Notes: a model not told the origin generated them from the letters alone. DNA of 64,000 bases from Rhizobium sp. Root1334 (GCF_001426665.1 NZ_LMEY01000001.1:320-64319), one strand, 5' to 3'; numbered from the stretch's first letter, positions 38,001-46,182 are shown. Program-made: numbers and translations.

Positions 38001-40643
38001 TTTGATTTCAGCGCCCTCGAAACAATCACCATCTCGCTGGACTCAGTAAGAGCGGGCACACCCACACATCAGCGTCAGCTCACCATCGAATGCGGCAAGG
38101 CCACCGCAAATGCAGCACTGACCACGACGAGACCTATCACTGTCGGCTGGATCCGGCTGTCGTTAGAATCCAACGAGCCCGCCTCTCTGAGCTTTGCCGT
38201 GGCGGACGACATCAAGCCACACGAGGTTGGCGCACCATTTCTGCTGCTCGCTCCGAGCGAGGCCCCGTGGAAGGAATCATTGCGCGGCGATGTTGCTGTA
38301 TTGGTCGACACGCCGCGCGTCGGTTATCTCGATTTCGATCGATGGTTCGCCAATGCCACCCTGCGGGACGCGGTATTGGACGAGACGGCGGCCGCGAACC
38401 TGCGGCGAGCACTTCTGACCGCCTATGTCCTGCGCGATGCCGACGAGGGCCTATCGCGAGCACTCGATCGTCTGCCCGACCCGGCCTTCGAAGCTGTGCG
38501 CCTGGAGTTGACCGTGTCAGATCAACTCGACGGCAGCATCCATACCGCACAGGCTCTGATCCTGTCCTTCGGTTTCAAGCAGACCATGGCCGGCATCACC
38601 CAAAACCTTGCCGAACACGGTACGGGACAATGGAGCCCGGAGGCTCTGCATGACAAACTGTTCAAGCCGATCGAGCGCGCCTTCCAGTTCTCGATCGACA
38701 TCGCTTCCGGCGCTTTAGGATTAAAGCAGCCGGATGTGTCCGCGCAGGTCAAGACATTGCAGGCCAGCATTCCGCCCGGCACCGTTGCCCGCTTGTCGAT
38801 GGATGCCTTGGTCCCTGCCCGGCATTTCGCCCCCTCAGGCAAGCACCCGGCCGTTTTTCATCCGGGATTGAAACAGCAAGCCTCGCGCCGAATTGTGCCT
38901 CATGGTTTGACAGAAGCATTTTTTGCCTATCCGTCGGCAGCCATCCGGATCGAAACCATGCTGGATGGCATGCACGCCATCGATGCAGAAAGGGGCAAGG
39001 AACGGGACAAGCCCGCCATCCAGCTTGCCGCCAGTATGATAGCCGTGCGGCCGATCGAGCGATCCCGTCGCTACGATCTGCAGACACGTCCCGCGCTGCC
39101 TGATCCCGGCCAAAAGAACCACGCCCGGCAATGGCGGCTGCTCAGCGAGATCGATGTGACGACGCAGCGCTGGCGCCCAAGCGGCAGGCCGATCTACAAC
39201 CACATCGCACCACTGCATTTCCGCGACGAGGACGCGCTTTCGCACCGGCCGCAATCTGCAACGGCCGCCATGCCGCTCAAGGAAATGCCCGTTAAAGAAA
39301 ACGGCAAAGACCTCGGCTATCCCCTCTCCCGTTTCGAGCAGGAAGCCTTTTTCGACCGGCCGAATATCGATTCCCAGACGGTGACACAGCGTCTTTTGCC
39401 TTTGCCGGCCGTAACGGTGCTGGAACAACATTTATGGGAAGCACCGTCAGCAACCTATTTCCGCCACCGTTTCACCCTTCGCTCCCGCTATGCTGGTGCA
39501 CTGAAGGAAGTGACCCGCCGCGAAGTCAAGGCGTGGATTACGGACCGGAAACTCCGCGTCCAGCCGGCCGAGGCATGGACGCTGCGCATTGCCATGCTGG
39601 TAGACCTTTCTCGAATGCTTCTGACCCGGCCGCAGCAGCGCGCCCTCATTCCGCTGACCAGCCCGCCGCGCGATGATAGCCACGTGCCAAGCACGCCACC
39701 CGTACTCGCCATCCTGCAGGAACCGCCCTTTTCACGCGGCGGACTGGCCGACCGGATAGCCGCCGAGATCAAAACCGGCTTCGGATATGGCTTTACCAAA
39801 GCCGATGCGCCCGTCGAAATTCTTGATTCACGCAAGGAGATCGGTCCCGATCCCCGCCTGACCTACCATGCCACCGAAGAAAATACCGCCCTCGGACTGG
39901 CGCTGAACGCCGAAGGGCCGATGGGATTGACCTTCGATGCGGTCAATGCGCCGGCGCCCGCCTTTCCGAATTCGATGTTCTCGCTGTCACCGCTCGATCT
40001 CAACGGCACCGAACAGAATCTCGAAGAGCATTTCCTCGGCATCTCGATGCGGCGCTATATCGATCCGAACTGGGCGGTTGAGGACGGCACCGGCGACCTA
40101 TCGGGGCTGGATGCCGGTCGATGCTGGTGGATCGACAGCGACATCGCGCTTACTCCCACAAGCCTGCTCAACTGCGTCGCCGATGGCAATGAGACGCCTG
40201 TGCTCATGTTGGAGGCGGATGGCAATGGCCTGGTCATCAAGACCAGCAAGGCAGCCGTCGATGGCGGCATCGCCGGTTCCATGGAGAAAAACGTCGCCAT
40301 TGCCCGCTGGAAACGGCTGTTTGCCAGCCGCCTGGCCATCCTGCACCAGCCCGTCGCCCCCGGCCGCTATTCGGCAGCGGTGTTCGTTCTGCCTGCGCAA
40401 AACCAGGGCAATGTCACGCTTGGCCATGGCAACGCGCCGCGTCTTGTCTGCAATATCGAATGGGGACCGCCAAAGGCGGAAACCCCGGCCAACCCAACAT
40501 CCGTTACTCTGAAAGCCGACGGCACCCGGGCGCGTGCCACCATGGCCAGCGCACCGACCTTTCTTGCCTGGACGCGCACCGGCCGCAACTTCGACACAGT
40601 CCACACCCCTGATTTTCACGGCGCCCCCCGGCGCGGCCGATGA
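35016..40643 (+). CDS. Giant uncharacterised protein B (1875 aa)
   Basis: No family recognised. The ATG lies two bases after the previous stop (TAGTCATGG), so expression depends on coupling. No signal peptide. The protein alternates beta-rich regions (HRLSLTHVLRLEGIPQDGFY, SRRYDLQTRPALPDPG) with helical stretches (about residues 320-640, ETPLEIQLLNVLLNAFASGT). Segments in the C-terminal third look like a distinct module (RYIDPNWAVEDGTGDLSG, DAGRCWWIDSDIALTP, GRYSAAVFVLPAQNQGNVTL). No Walker, protease, nuclease or glycosidase motif could be found. The end overlaps the next gene by four bases (ATGA). Size and composition resemble protein A, suggesting a shared assembly. Confidence 0.8.
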   Translation: MALKSSILHCVLDAEPDTYHPADPALKTLAVNLGFECVTDVLRNAIIGMDDGAKQKRQELEADENLAKDQFRQFATAVQQVRFHLYEADLGIPGTCTLSYRGEITRQISDARAPNSADDIIAWLSKAAPPQTDIHHYWTTPDAGVAMDKPIEATTAPATYRLRAAHAWNAPVAHRLSLTHVLRLEGIPQDGFYVVLPSFSGAAPSAIPSGTPHGELWDFTYDAGGGFGETTCRAQALEVPAAFTAVPQDINGFLSADGYLKVDPEAENLWRLTQWFEVRAASLMAPATALAGPGTGSAEDAAYEALFQWHYGSEKKPPLLDIPAPAAAWLTAASLSAALDPIIIGLMKPVSGNATMGDILAPLMLNLFERYRDDLAGAFALPEDCYSLAKLTGVLRNTLSLNNPLMRTAADMADAGARRAFCESLKRVHGLQPTGAETPLEIQLLNVLLNAFASGTAVSLDEKLRQNINGDGQAILHRALADAGQRLQDETGAETAIIRVFETTEKTGNGGEPVTGLPALFAAAFAATLNRSGDIALVNAVSGAFTEAWRSYRIQLDGPFNGAEAVRRDSASEFTKALLRFAGEHKQTGMPAVQRLIAVATGAGYFAERLLRLPADPKKPEPFANGFHRIADSLVKVPFPTTWPDGITPVTPAQILPFFQASYRASLAPMTQLAATSSRFVPDHAPAPLPIQIAANIDGEEIDAFCDHFNGIAVAIRRIDTETRTDPWAHASLAELTWPVPLTVDPSQTAPKPTVPAALHPMLPATSDGRGPMFIRYEGLPFAATTFGNTAAEALALAPEAFASFYSHGAHDTESSGFAHVPRLAYGRNFESFSFATTNAGSMPLSLQADLPWMPKPVFEPPSKGGKPDPLLVTTTCYQRRTAIGQMAVNEVVTANKPRRIAMPIDGVAPLAEDYPRTVMSAFTGSPAVCDIFRDRDGSGTLSIPQLIARSTIHRISSTVLSGKPARLVARLFNTVPAGPDDDGVAKATLAFPKGFDFSALETITISLDSVRAGTPTHQRQLTIECGKATANAALTTTRPITVGWIRLSLESNEPASLSFAVADDIKPHEVGAPFLLLAPSEAPWKESLRGDVAVLVDTPRVGYLDFDRWFANATLRDAVLDETAAANLRRALLTAYVLRDADEGLSRALDRLPDPAFEAVRLELTVSDQLDGSIHTAQALILSFGFKQTMAGITQNLAEHGTGQWSPEALHDKLFKPIERAFQFSIDIASGALGLKQPDVSAQVKTLQASIPPGTVARLSMDALVPARHFAPSGKHPAVFHPGLKQQASRRIVPHGLTEAFFAYPSAAIRIETMLDGMHAIDAERGKERDKPAIQLAASMIAVRPIERSRRYDLQTRPALPDPGQKNHARQWRLLSEIDVTTQRWRPSGRPIYNHIAPLHFRDEDALSHRPQSATAAMPLKEMPVKENGKDLGYPLSRFEQEAFFDRPNIDSQTVTQRLLPLPAVTVLEQHLWEAPSATYFRHRFTLRSRYAGALKEVTRREVKAWITDRKLRVQPAEAWTLRIAMLVDLSRMLLTRPQQRALIPLTSPPRDDSHVPSTPPVLAILQEPPFSRGGLADRIAAEIKTGFGYGFTKADAPVEILDSRKEIGPDPRLTYHATEENTALGLALNAEGPMGLTFDAVNAPAPAFPNSMFSLSPLDLNGTEQNLEEHFLGISMRRYIDPNWAVEDGTGDLSGLDAGRCWWIDSDIALTPTSLLNCVADGNETPVLMLEADGNGLVIKTSKAAVDGGIAGSMEKNVAIARWKRLFASRLAILHQPVAPGRYSAAVFVLPAQNQGNVTLGHGNAPRLVCNIEWGPPKAETPANPTSVTLKADGTRARATMASAPTFLAWTRTGRNFDTVHTPDFHGAPRRGR

Positions 40644-41596
40644 TACCGATACGTGAGCTTCTTGCCAGGCTCGATCCGAAAACCGCCATGCTGAGCTTTG
40701 ATCGCAGCGGCTTTGCGGAACGCACATGGCTTTGCGCCTCGACCTTTGCAAACTCTTTGCCGCTGCATGTGCAACGCCACCTCGCCGTTTTGACCACCGG
40801 CTACCTGAAGGAGCCCGGCCGTCCGGTCGAGCAATATAGCCGCTCGGCGCTGCTGGCCGGCAAACTGTCGGCGGCGTTGACCGGCGCAGGTGAAGAGGAA
40901 GACTGCGTCCGTATCATCGAGTTTGAAACGCCGGCTGCGATCCTGTGCGGTTCGGAAGCGAGCGTTCCCGAAACCTACCGGCGAGCCTATTTCGATCTCA
41001 TTTCCACCGGCTTTGCCACCCGCGCCGATGCGGCCTCGGCGCGGCTGTTCCTCCGGTTCGCAGGGCCTCCGGCGCATCTGCAAAAATTCAGCCGCCTGAC
41101 GGTCCGTCTGCGGTTTTCGGAAAACAGTACCGATCCGCATGAGGTCGCCATCGATCTGAAAAAGCATCCCGACGGATCTTTCGTGACCGCCCTTGAACTG
41201 TTCATCGAAAGAGCGACGGCAGCGAAACCACTGGCCTACCGGGCGAACCTGTTGTTTTCCAATGGAGAAACGGTGCCGGTCACATCGCTTTTTGCGACAA
41301 TCCCCAACATGCTGGGCCTGCTCGCCACCGGCAACGACAATCCGGGCTTCTTCCTCGATATCGAGGCGAACGGCGACAAAGATGCGGGCGAATTCTGGGC
41401 CGATGTGTCGCTGCTACATTCGCCCGGCCCGGCCTTCATACCGCATTTTGATTTCAACTGGCTGTTTTCGAAGGCCGGTGGCGGCGAACCGGCACTCGAT
41501 GTCACGCCGGCCGGACTCAATCAGATGGTCGAGGTCCAGGCGCGTATCGTCTCGGTCTCGCCGCCGATCCCGATTTCACCGACAAAATCCCAATGA
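40640..41596 (+). CDS. Uncharacterised operon protein C (318 aa)
   Basis: No family recognised. It begins MIPIRELLARLDPKTAMLSF with its ATG overlapping the stop of protein B (ATGA), so it is translationally coupled. Soluble, mostly beta-like in pattern (SARLFLRFAGPPAHLQKFSR, LTVRLRFSENSTDPHEVAID, NPGFFLDIEANGDKDAGEFW). No signal peptide or membrane helix. The last 20 residues are Pro/Ser-rich and probably flexible (VSPPIPISPTKSQ). It could be an adaptor or chaperone of the two giant proteins; this is inferred only from its place in the operon. Confidence 0.8.
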   Translation: MIPIRELLARLDPKTAMLSFDRSGFAERTWLCASTFANSLPLHVQRHLAVLTTGYLKEPGRPVEQYSRSALLAGKLSAALTGAGEEEDCVRIIEFETPAAILCGSEASVPETYRRAYFDLISTGFATRADAASARLFLRFAGPPAHLQKFSRLTVRLRFSENSTDPHEVAIDLKKHPDGSFVTALELFIERATAAKPLAYRANLLFSNGETVPVTSLFATIPNMLGLLATGNDNPGFFLDIEANGDKDAGEFWADVSLLHSPGPAFIPHFDFNWLFSKAGGGEPALDVTPAGLNQMVEVQARIVSVSPPIPISPTKSQ

Positions 41597-41623
41597 TCCA
41601 GCTCATTGCAACGGGAGGACATT

Positions 41624-41869
41624 ATGGCGTTTAAAATTCTGGTAAGAAACGAGGGGGCAACGGCGATTTATGCTGTCGATCAGCAGATCGATCCGGCCAT
41701 CCGCAAACTCGTTTTCGAAGACATGCTCCAAAAGGGCGATGAGGTCTGGGTGGACGCCCACTACACGGAAGACGATGAGGACAGCAAAGGTACCTTCATC
41801 TGGCGTCGAACCGGAGCCTCAGACTATGTCAAGGAAATCTGGGCAGATGGAACGTTGATCGTCGAATAG
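41624..41869 (+). CDS. Small acidic operon protein D (81 aa)
   Basis: No family recognised. The start at 41624 (MAFKILVRNEGATAIYAVDQ) has the best ribosome binding site of the operon (CGGGAGGACATT), suggesting it is made in higher amounts than the coupled giants. It is acidic and probably a small beta domain (GDEVWVDAHYTEDDEDSKGT, FIWRRTGASDYVKEIW, GTLIVE). It is the last gene, followed by 75 bases before the convergent ldtR stop. A repeated structural subunit or a control protein are both imaginable; nothing proves either. Confidence 0.8.
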   Translation: MAFKILVRNEGATAIYAVDQQIDPAIRKLVFEDMLQKGDEVWVDAHYTEDDEDSKGTFIWRRTGASDYVKEIWADGTLIVE

Positions 41870-41944
41870 GCGCCAAACGCGCGAACGGGTGCGCCATGCG
41901 CACCCGTCGGCAATCATCACAAGCCTTGGCGATGGTCTTCGCGC

Positions 41945-42457
41945 TTAGAGCTTGTAGAGCATCGTGTCGTTCCAGAAGCGGTCGAGGCGCTGCAGGAGCT
42001 TGTTCATCTGGCCGAACTCGTCAGTGCCGATGCCGCCGACCTTCTGGATAGAGCCGATATGGCGCTCGTAGAGCTTGGCGACCGTTTCGGCGATCTCCTG
42101 GCCTTCTTCGGTCAGGCTGATGCGGACCGAGCGGCGGTCGACGCGCGAGCGCTGGTGATTGATGAAGCCGAGATCAACCAGCTTTTTAACATTGTAGGAT
42201 ACGTTGGAGCCGAGATAGTAACCGCGCGAGCGCAGTTCACCGGCCGTCAGTTCCGAATTGCCGATGTTGAAGAGGAGAAGTGCCTGGACGGCGTTGACGT
42301 CGGAGCGGCCCGAACGGTCGAATTCGTCCTTGACGACATCGAGCAGACGGCGATGAAGACGCTCAACCAGGTGGAGGGATTCCATGTAGAGCGAACGGAT
42401 CGCGTCTTCGTGGGGATCTTTGGTGGAAACGACCTGCGGTTTCATTTTGGTGTTCAT
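41945..42457 (-). CDS. ldtR: MarR-family regulator of the LdtR type
   Basis: Winged-helix regulator of 170 aa. The HTH and recognition helix lie in NSELTAGELRSRGYYLGSNV and SYNVKKLVDLGFINHQRSR, and the wing in VDRRSVRISLTEEGQEIAET. These match LdtR, which in Liberibacter asiaticus and Sinorhizobium meliloti controls the L,D-transpeptidase gene ldtP and stress tolerance. The ligand-binding cysteine-free pocket cannot be judged here. The start has GAGGCAGTCATC upstream. It is convergent with the giant-protein operon. In the arrangement I recall from rhizobia, ldtR and ldtP are neighbours; here they are about 15 kb apart. Confidence 0.88.
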   Translation of the reverse strand: MNTKMKPQVVSTKDPHEDAIRSLYMESLHLVERLHRRLLDVVKDEFDRSGRSDVNAVQALLLFNIGNSELTAGELRSRGYYLGSNVSYNVKKLVDLGFINHQRSRVDRRSVRISLTEEGQEIAETVAKLYERHIGSIQKVGGIGTDEFGQMNKLLQRLDRFWNDTMLYKL

Positions 42458-42588
42458 GATGACTGCCTCACTGTTTTGTTTGGCGGTGTATGTTTCTCTT
42501 CCCGCCTTGAGGTAGACACTATCGAATACGTATAAAATTCTACTTAAACACCAGCCTTAACAGCGCCTTACTATCCACAGCCCTTGTC

Positions 42589-43026
42589 TCAGGGTAAATC
42601 AATTCTTGCAGCACGTGCCTGTCGTGCCCGCTGATAGAAGATCGCAGCCCTGAAAAGCACGAAGGTAACGGCCACCGCGGCGTGCAGAATGACGAGCAGC
42701 GGCTTCTCCCCGAAAATCTGCGGATAGACCGCAAACATGACGATTTCCGCCCCTGCCGCTGCCACCCAGATCACCGGCCCCCAGGAGACCAACAGCCACA
42801 ATCCAAGCGCCGCGACAGGATAGATGACGGCCAGTGCTGTCGCCGCCACCCGCCACGGAACAGGCAACAGGTCGAACCGTCCGCCCCCCCCGAAAGAGAA
42901 GCCGATCAGCATCGCCCAATAGTTGAGGCCGAACCAGAAACACGACACGGCCACCAGCCGCAGGAACAATCCGAACAGCGTTTCGGTGAGCGAGAGTTTG
43001 GGGATTTTCACAGAATCAAGGGCCAT
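42589..43026 (-). CDS. Small inner-membrane protein (DUF6163-like)
   Basis: 145-aa integral membrane protein with four hydrophobic segments: VAVSCFWFGLNYWAMLIGFS, VAATALAVIYPVAALGLWLL, VIWVAAAGAEIVMFAVYPQI and LLVILHAAVAVTFVLFRAAI. The cytoplasmic tail is basic (FYQRARQARAARIDLP). It resembles a family I recall as DUF6163 in Rhizobiales; function unknown. The start at 43026 is chosen for composition, as the longer frame upstream is Cys/Arg-rich and overlaps the neighbouring gene; no strong ribosome binding site supports it. It lies just upstream of ldtR on the same strand. Confidence 0.75.
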   Translation of the reverse strand: MALDSVKIPKLSLTETLFGLFLRLVAVSCFWFGLNYWAMLIGFSFGGGGRFDLLPVPWRVAATALAVIYPVAALGLWLLVSWGPVIWVAAAGAEIVMFAVYPQIFGEKPLLVILHAAVAVTFVLFRAAIFYQRARQARAARIDLP

Positions 43027-43169
43027 GGCGGCGAAGATAGGGCGCGGGCTGGCGCTTTGCCAGACGGATAATCCGCCTATCCTGTGGCACGATGCGTGCC
43101 CTGCCCTGCCCTGTCCGGAACGGCTGCCTCTTGTGTCCGGATGCAACGAATGATCAGCGCGCAGCTCTG

Positions 43170-44123
43170 TTACCGGCGGAGGATCTTGTAAAGGGCAGCA
43201 ACAATGCCGATCCCGAGAAGCGGCCAAGCCGACCAGAAAATCCCGTGCCATGTCAAAATATTGATCCCGGCAATACCCAGGCTAATGACACCAAGACCTG
43301 CAACCAGCCGGTCGAAACGATTTTGAATGGCGATCCAGACCAGCGCCGACAAGACCGCAACTCCCAAAACCGGCCAGGCCGCCCAGAAAACGCCCTGCCA
43401 CGACAGGATATTGATGACGATCAGCACAGCCACGCCCAGCGCGGCCAACCCGAATATCGGGCGGGTGATCGCCGGAAAGCCGTTGCTCGGCGGCCCGGCG
43501 CCATCCGGCGTCTGCCGGATGGCTGCGGTATCGGGCCTTGCCTCAGAGTGGCGCGGCGCGTCTGAAGGCGGCAATGACCCGGCAGTGCCCTCACCGATGC
43601 GCACGGCATAGCTCGGCACCCCATCAGCGATGTTCTTCACCGCCAGCGGGCCGAGGAAATCAAAACCGACCGCCACCTTGTTGCGCACCTGGTCGTAGAC
43701 CGTATTGGAAATGACGATCCCGCCCGCTGTGGCCGACGCCTGCAGGCGCGCGGCAATGTTGACACCGTCGCCATAGATATCATCGCCATCGGCGATCACA
43801 TCACCGAGATTGATGCCGATGCGGAACTGCATGCGTCCGTCTGCCGGCCGCGCGGCATTCTGGCCTGCCAGCTCATTTTGAACATCCATCGCTGCGCGCA
43901 CACATTCAACGACGCTCGGAAACTCGGCGATCACCCCGTCCCCCCAGGTATTGATCACCCGTCCGCCATGCGCGTCGATCAACCGGGACATCGCGTCGCG
44001 GTAATGCTTCAGCATCGCCAGCGTGCCTTCCTCGTCCGCGCCCATCAGACGCGTGTAATCCTGTACATCCGCGCAGAAGATGGTCGTCAGCTTGCGCTGC
44101 GTCTCGCTCAATGTGTCGTCCAT
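43170..44123 (-). CDS. Class III adenylate/guanylate cyclase with membrane tail
   Basis: Signalling enzyme making cAMP (or cGMP) from the nucleotide triphosphate. The cyclase domain is N-terminal (residues about 8-180). The metal-binding aspartates are in TTIFCADVQDYTRLMGADEE and GGRVINTWGDGVIAEFPSVV, and the transition-state residues in DDIYGDGVNIAARLQASATA. The C-terminal third has four hydrophobic segments (ALGVAVLIVINILSWQGVFW and three more), anchoring it in the inner membrane with the enzyme domain in the cytoplasm. Rhizobia carry many such cyclases. Strong GAGGAGGCAGGCAAAC upstream of ATG. Confidence 0.92.
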   Translation of the reverse strand: MDDTLSETQRKLTTIFCADVQDYTRLMGADEEGTLAMLKHYRDAMSRLIDAHGGRVINTWGDGVIAEFPSVVECVRAAMDVQNELAGQNAARPADGRMQFRIGINLGDVIADGDDIYGDGVNIAARLQASATAGGIVISNTVYDQVRNKVAVGFDFLGPLAVKNIADGVPSYAVRIGEGTAGSLPPSDAPRHSEARPDTAAIRQTPDGAGPPSNGFPAITRPIFGLAALGVAVLIVINILSWQGVFWAAWPVLGVAVLSALVWIAIQNRFDRLVAGLGVISLGIAGINILTWHGIFWSAWPLLGIGIVAALYKILRR

Positions 44124-44199
44124 GTTTGCCTGCCTCCTCGCCTCTCAGGCTAACCCGATTGCATTCAAAAGCATATGGGGATTGCAACCTTGGGGAAAA

Positions 44200-44483
44200 G
44201 CCCTCCAACCGGCACGCGCGGCAAATCTCGCCGAAGAAAGCCCGCCATGGGAAAGATATTCCCCTACAAGGGGCGTTCGGCCGCATGTATTCCCGCTAAC
44301 GCTTATGGCTGAAGTTGATTTTCATTCACCCGGCGCGGCGAAAAAGATTTTGGGATTAACAAAGTTAATTGCGAACGGCGGCCTAGCAGGAAACGATTTG
44401 AATGCCGGTCACTTGGCAGTCGATCCGGATACGCACCAACTTGAACATTTGGCCTCTCCTTTCGCGGAGAGGCCGTTTTTTTT
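44200..44483 (+). ncRNA. Candidate small RNA ending at the orphan terminator
   Basis: The only support is the very strong rho-independent terminator at 44451-44483 with no coding gene before it. The start is unknown, and a short open frame beginning MAEVDFHSPGAAKKIL from about 44307 runs through the terminator, which argues against it being a normal gene. I do not recognise a known RNA family. Confidence 0.3.
44451..44483 (+). terminator. Strong plus-strand intrinsic terminator without an upstream gene
   Basis: Perfect 9-bp stem GGCCTCTCC / GGAGAGGCC with loop TTTCGC and T8 tail. It lies about 330 bases from the divergent start of the cyclase gene, and no supported plus-strand gene precedes it. 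The preceding 150-300 bases (ending ...CCAACTTGAACATTT) may be a small RNA; see findings. Confidence 0.9.
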
Positions 44484-44545
44484 GTTGCCGCAACGGAGCA
44501 TCGGCAAGCCGCGTCCTCGCACACGCGGCACCGTCTAAACAGCAG

Positions 44546-44572
44546 AAGGAGCCCCGCAAACGGGGACCCTTT
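44546..44572 (-). terminator. Hairpin after the 112-aa secreted protein gene
   Basis: Stem CCCCG / CGGGG extended by AAGG / CCTT, just downstream (minus strand) of the stop at 44587. The T-run is weak, so it is a moderate terminator. Confidence 0.5.
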
Positions 44573-44586
44573 CAGACTGCGGATGA

Positions 44587-44925
44587 TTATTTCGTATAGA
44601 CCACCTTGCCGCCGTTCGCAGCCGTCTGGATGCCGATCACATTTTCGAGTTGGACATTCTTCGCCTCCAACGCCGCCATCAAGGCCGGATCATTTTGAAT
44701 TTCCGCCTGGGCGTTGCTGATCGTTTCCGGCGACGGGTTGCGATAGGTCGCGGGAATCGACGACGTGTCGGTGCTGGCGTTGGTTTCCTCACCGACATTG
44801 ACAATGGTCAGCATGTCGTCCGCCATCATGGACGTGGTGGAACTCGTGGTCTGCGCATAGGCGAAACCACCGAGCGAGGCCGCAGAAAGAGTAGCGGCAA
44901 GGGCAAGTGTAATGAAAGTTTTCAT
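44587..44925 (-). CDS. Small periplasmic protein with signal peptide (112 aa)
   Basis: No named family. A Sec signal peptide is clear (MKTFITLALAATLSAASLGG, cleavage near FAYA-Q). The mature part is short and acidic, with a Thr/Ser-rich linker (TTSSTTSMMADDMLTIVNVG) followed by a helix (SPETISNAQAEIQNDPALMA) and a C-terminal beta-like end (NVIGIQTAANGGKVVYTK). AGGAG precedes the ATG at 44925. It lies between the candidate small RNA and hemB on the opposite strand. The family appears in rhizobia as a conserved hypothetical; the function is unknown. Confidence 0.85.
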   Translation of the reverse strand: MKTFITLALAATLSAASLGGFAYAQTTSSTTSMMADDMLTIVNVGEETNASTDTSSIPATYRNPSPETISNAQAEIQNDPALMAALEAKNVQLENVIGIQTAANGGKVVYTK

Positions 44926-45168
44926 CGTCTTCTCCTCTGTTTGGAAGCCCCTCACCGCTCATCGGTGATTTTCATCAGGCTTTCCGCAGGATGAGTTCAG
45001 AACTGGACAGGGCCGGGATAGTTCCTTCACGGCCCACCTTTTCCACATAGGGAAACGCAGAAGCTCCGCAGATGGGATGATGAAACGCCGCACCTCAAGC
45101 ATTTTCCTTTGATGAGCGCCCATGATAAACCGCGACGAACAGGACGAAGCTGACGAAAGACGATCGCC

Positions 45169-46182
45169 ATGACCGACAAGACCGATACCGTTGACCTCAT
45201 CACCGGCCACCGCCGCATGCGCCGCAACCGCAAGGCAGACTGGAGCCGCCGGATGGTGCAGGAAAACCGGTTGACAGTGGATGATCTGATCTGGCCGATT
45301 TTCGTCGTTCCCGGCACGAACATCGTCGAGCCGATCGATGCCATGCCCGGCGTCAACCGGATGAGCATCGACAAGGCCGTGGAAGCAGCAAAGCTCGCCG
45401 CCGATCTCGGCATCCCGGCGCTGGCGACCTTTCCGAATGTCGATATTTCGCTGCGCGACGACACCGGCTCCAACAGCCTTGCCGCCAACAACCTGATCAA
45501 CGAGACGACCCGCGCCATCAAGAAGGCCGTGCCGAACATCGGGGTCATCACCGACGTGGCACTCGATCCCTTCACCAGCCATGGCCATGACGGTATCCTG
45601 CGCGGCGGCGAGATCGTCAACGACGAGACGGTGGCGCAGATTGCCAGGGCCGCGGTGATGCAGGCCGATGCGGGTGCCGATATCATCGCGCCTTCCGACA
45701 TGATGGACGGACGGGTTGGCGCGATCCGCCGGGCTCTCGATGCGGCCGGACACCAGAATGTCGGCATCATGGCCTATGCGACCAAGTTTGCCTCGGCCTT
45801 CTACGGCCCCTACCGTGAAGCGATCGGCACCAGCGGCCTGCTCAAGGGTGACAAAAAGACCTACTATATCGACCCGGCCAACGGCACCGAGGCTATGCGT
45901 GACGCCGCCCTCGACGTCGAGGAAGGTGCCGACATGCTGATGGTCAAGCCCGGCCTGCCCTATCTCGATATCTGCTGGCGGATGAAGGAAAGTTTTGGCC
46001 TGCCGGTGTTCGCCTATCAGGTGTCGGGCGAATATTCGCAGATCAAGGCCGCCGCCGCCAATGGCTGGATCGACGGCGAGCGGGTCATGCTCGAAACGCT
46101 GCTTGCCTTCAAGCGCGCCGGCTGCGACGGCATCCTCAGCTATTTCGCGGTTGATGTGGCACGTATTCTGGCCAAGCGCTGA
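45169..46182 (+). CDS. hemB: Delta-aminolevulinic acid dehydratase (porphobilinogen synthase)
   Basis: Second committed step of tetrapyrrole synthesis: joins two aminolevulinates. Schiff-base lysines Lys206 (MAYATKFASAFYG) and Lys260 (DMLMVKPGLPYLD) are present. The catalytic-metal site reads DVALDPFTSHGHDG, with Asp and Ala instead of the Zn cysteines, the Mg-type form common in rhizobia and needing no zinc there. 337 aa is normal. It is monocistronic on the plus strand, convergent with the GGDEF gene 38 bases downstream. In rhizobia this gene is also needed for symbiotic heme. Confidence 0.97.
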   Translation: MTDKTDTVDLITGHRRMRRNRKADWSRRMVQENRLTVDDLIWPIFVVPGTNIVEPIDAMPGVNRMSIDKAVEAAKLAADLGIPALATFPNVDISLRDDTGSNSLAANNLINETTRAIKKAVPNIGVITDVALDPFTSHGHDGILRGGEIVNDETVAQIARAAVMQADAGADIIAPSDMMDGRVGAIRRALDAAGHQNVGIMAYATKFASAFYGPYREAIGTSGLLKGDKKTYYIDPANGTEAMRDAALDVEEGADMLMVKPGLPYLDICWRMKESFGLPVFAYQVSGEYSQIKAAAANGWIDGERVMLETLLAFKRAGCDGILSYFAVDVARILAKR

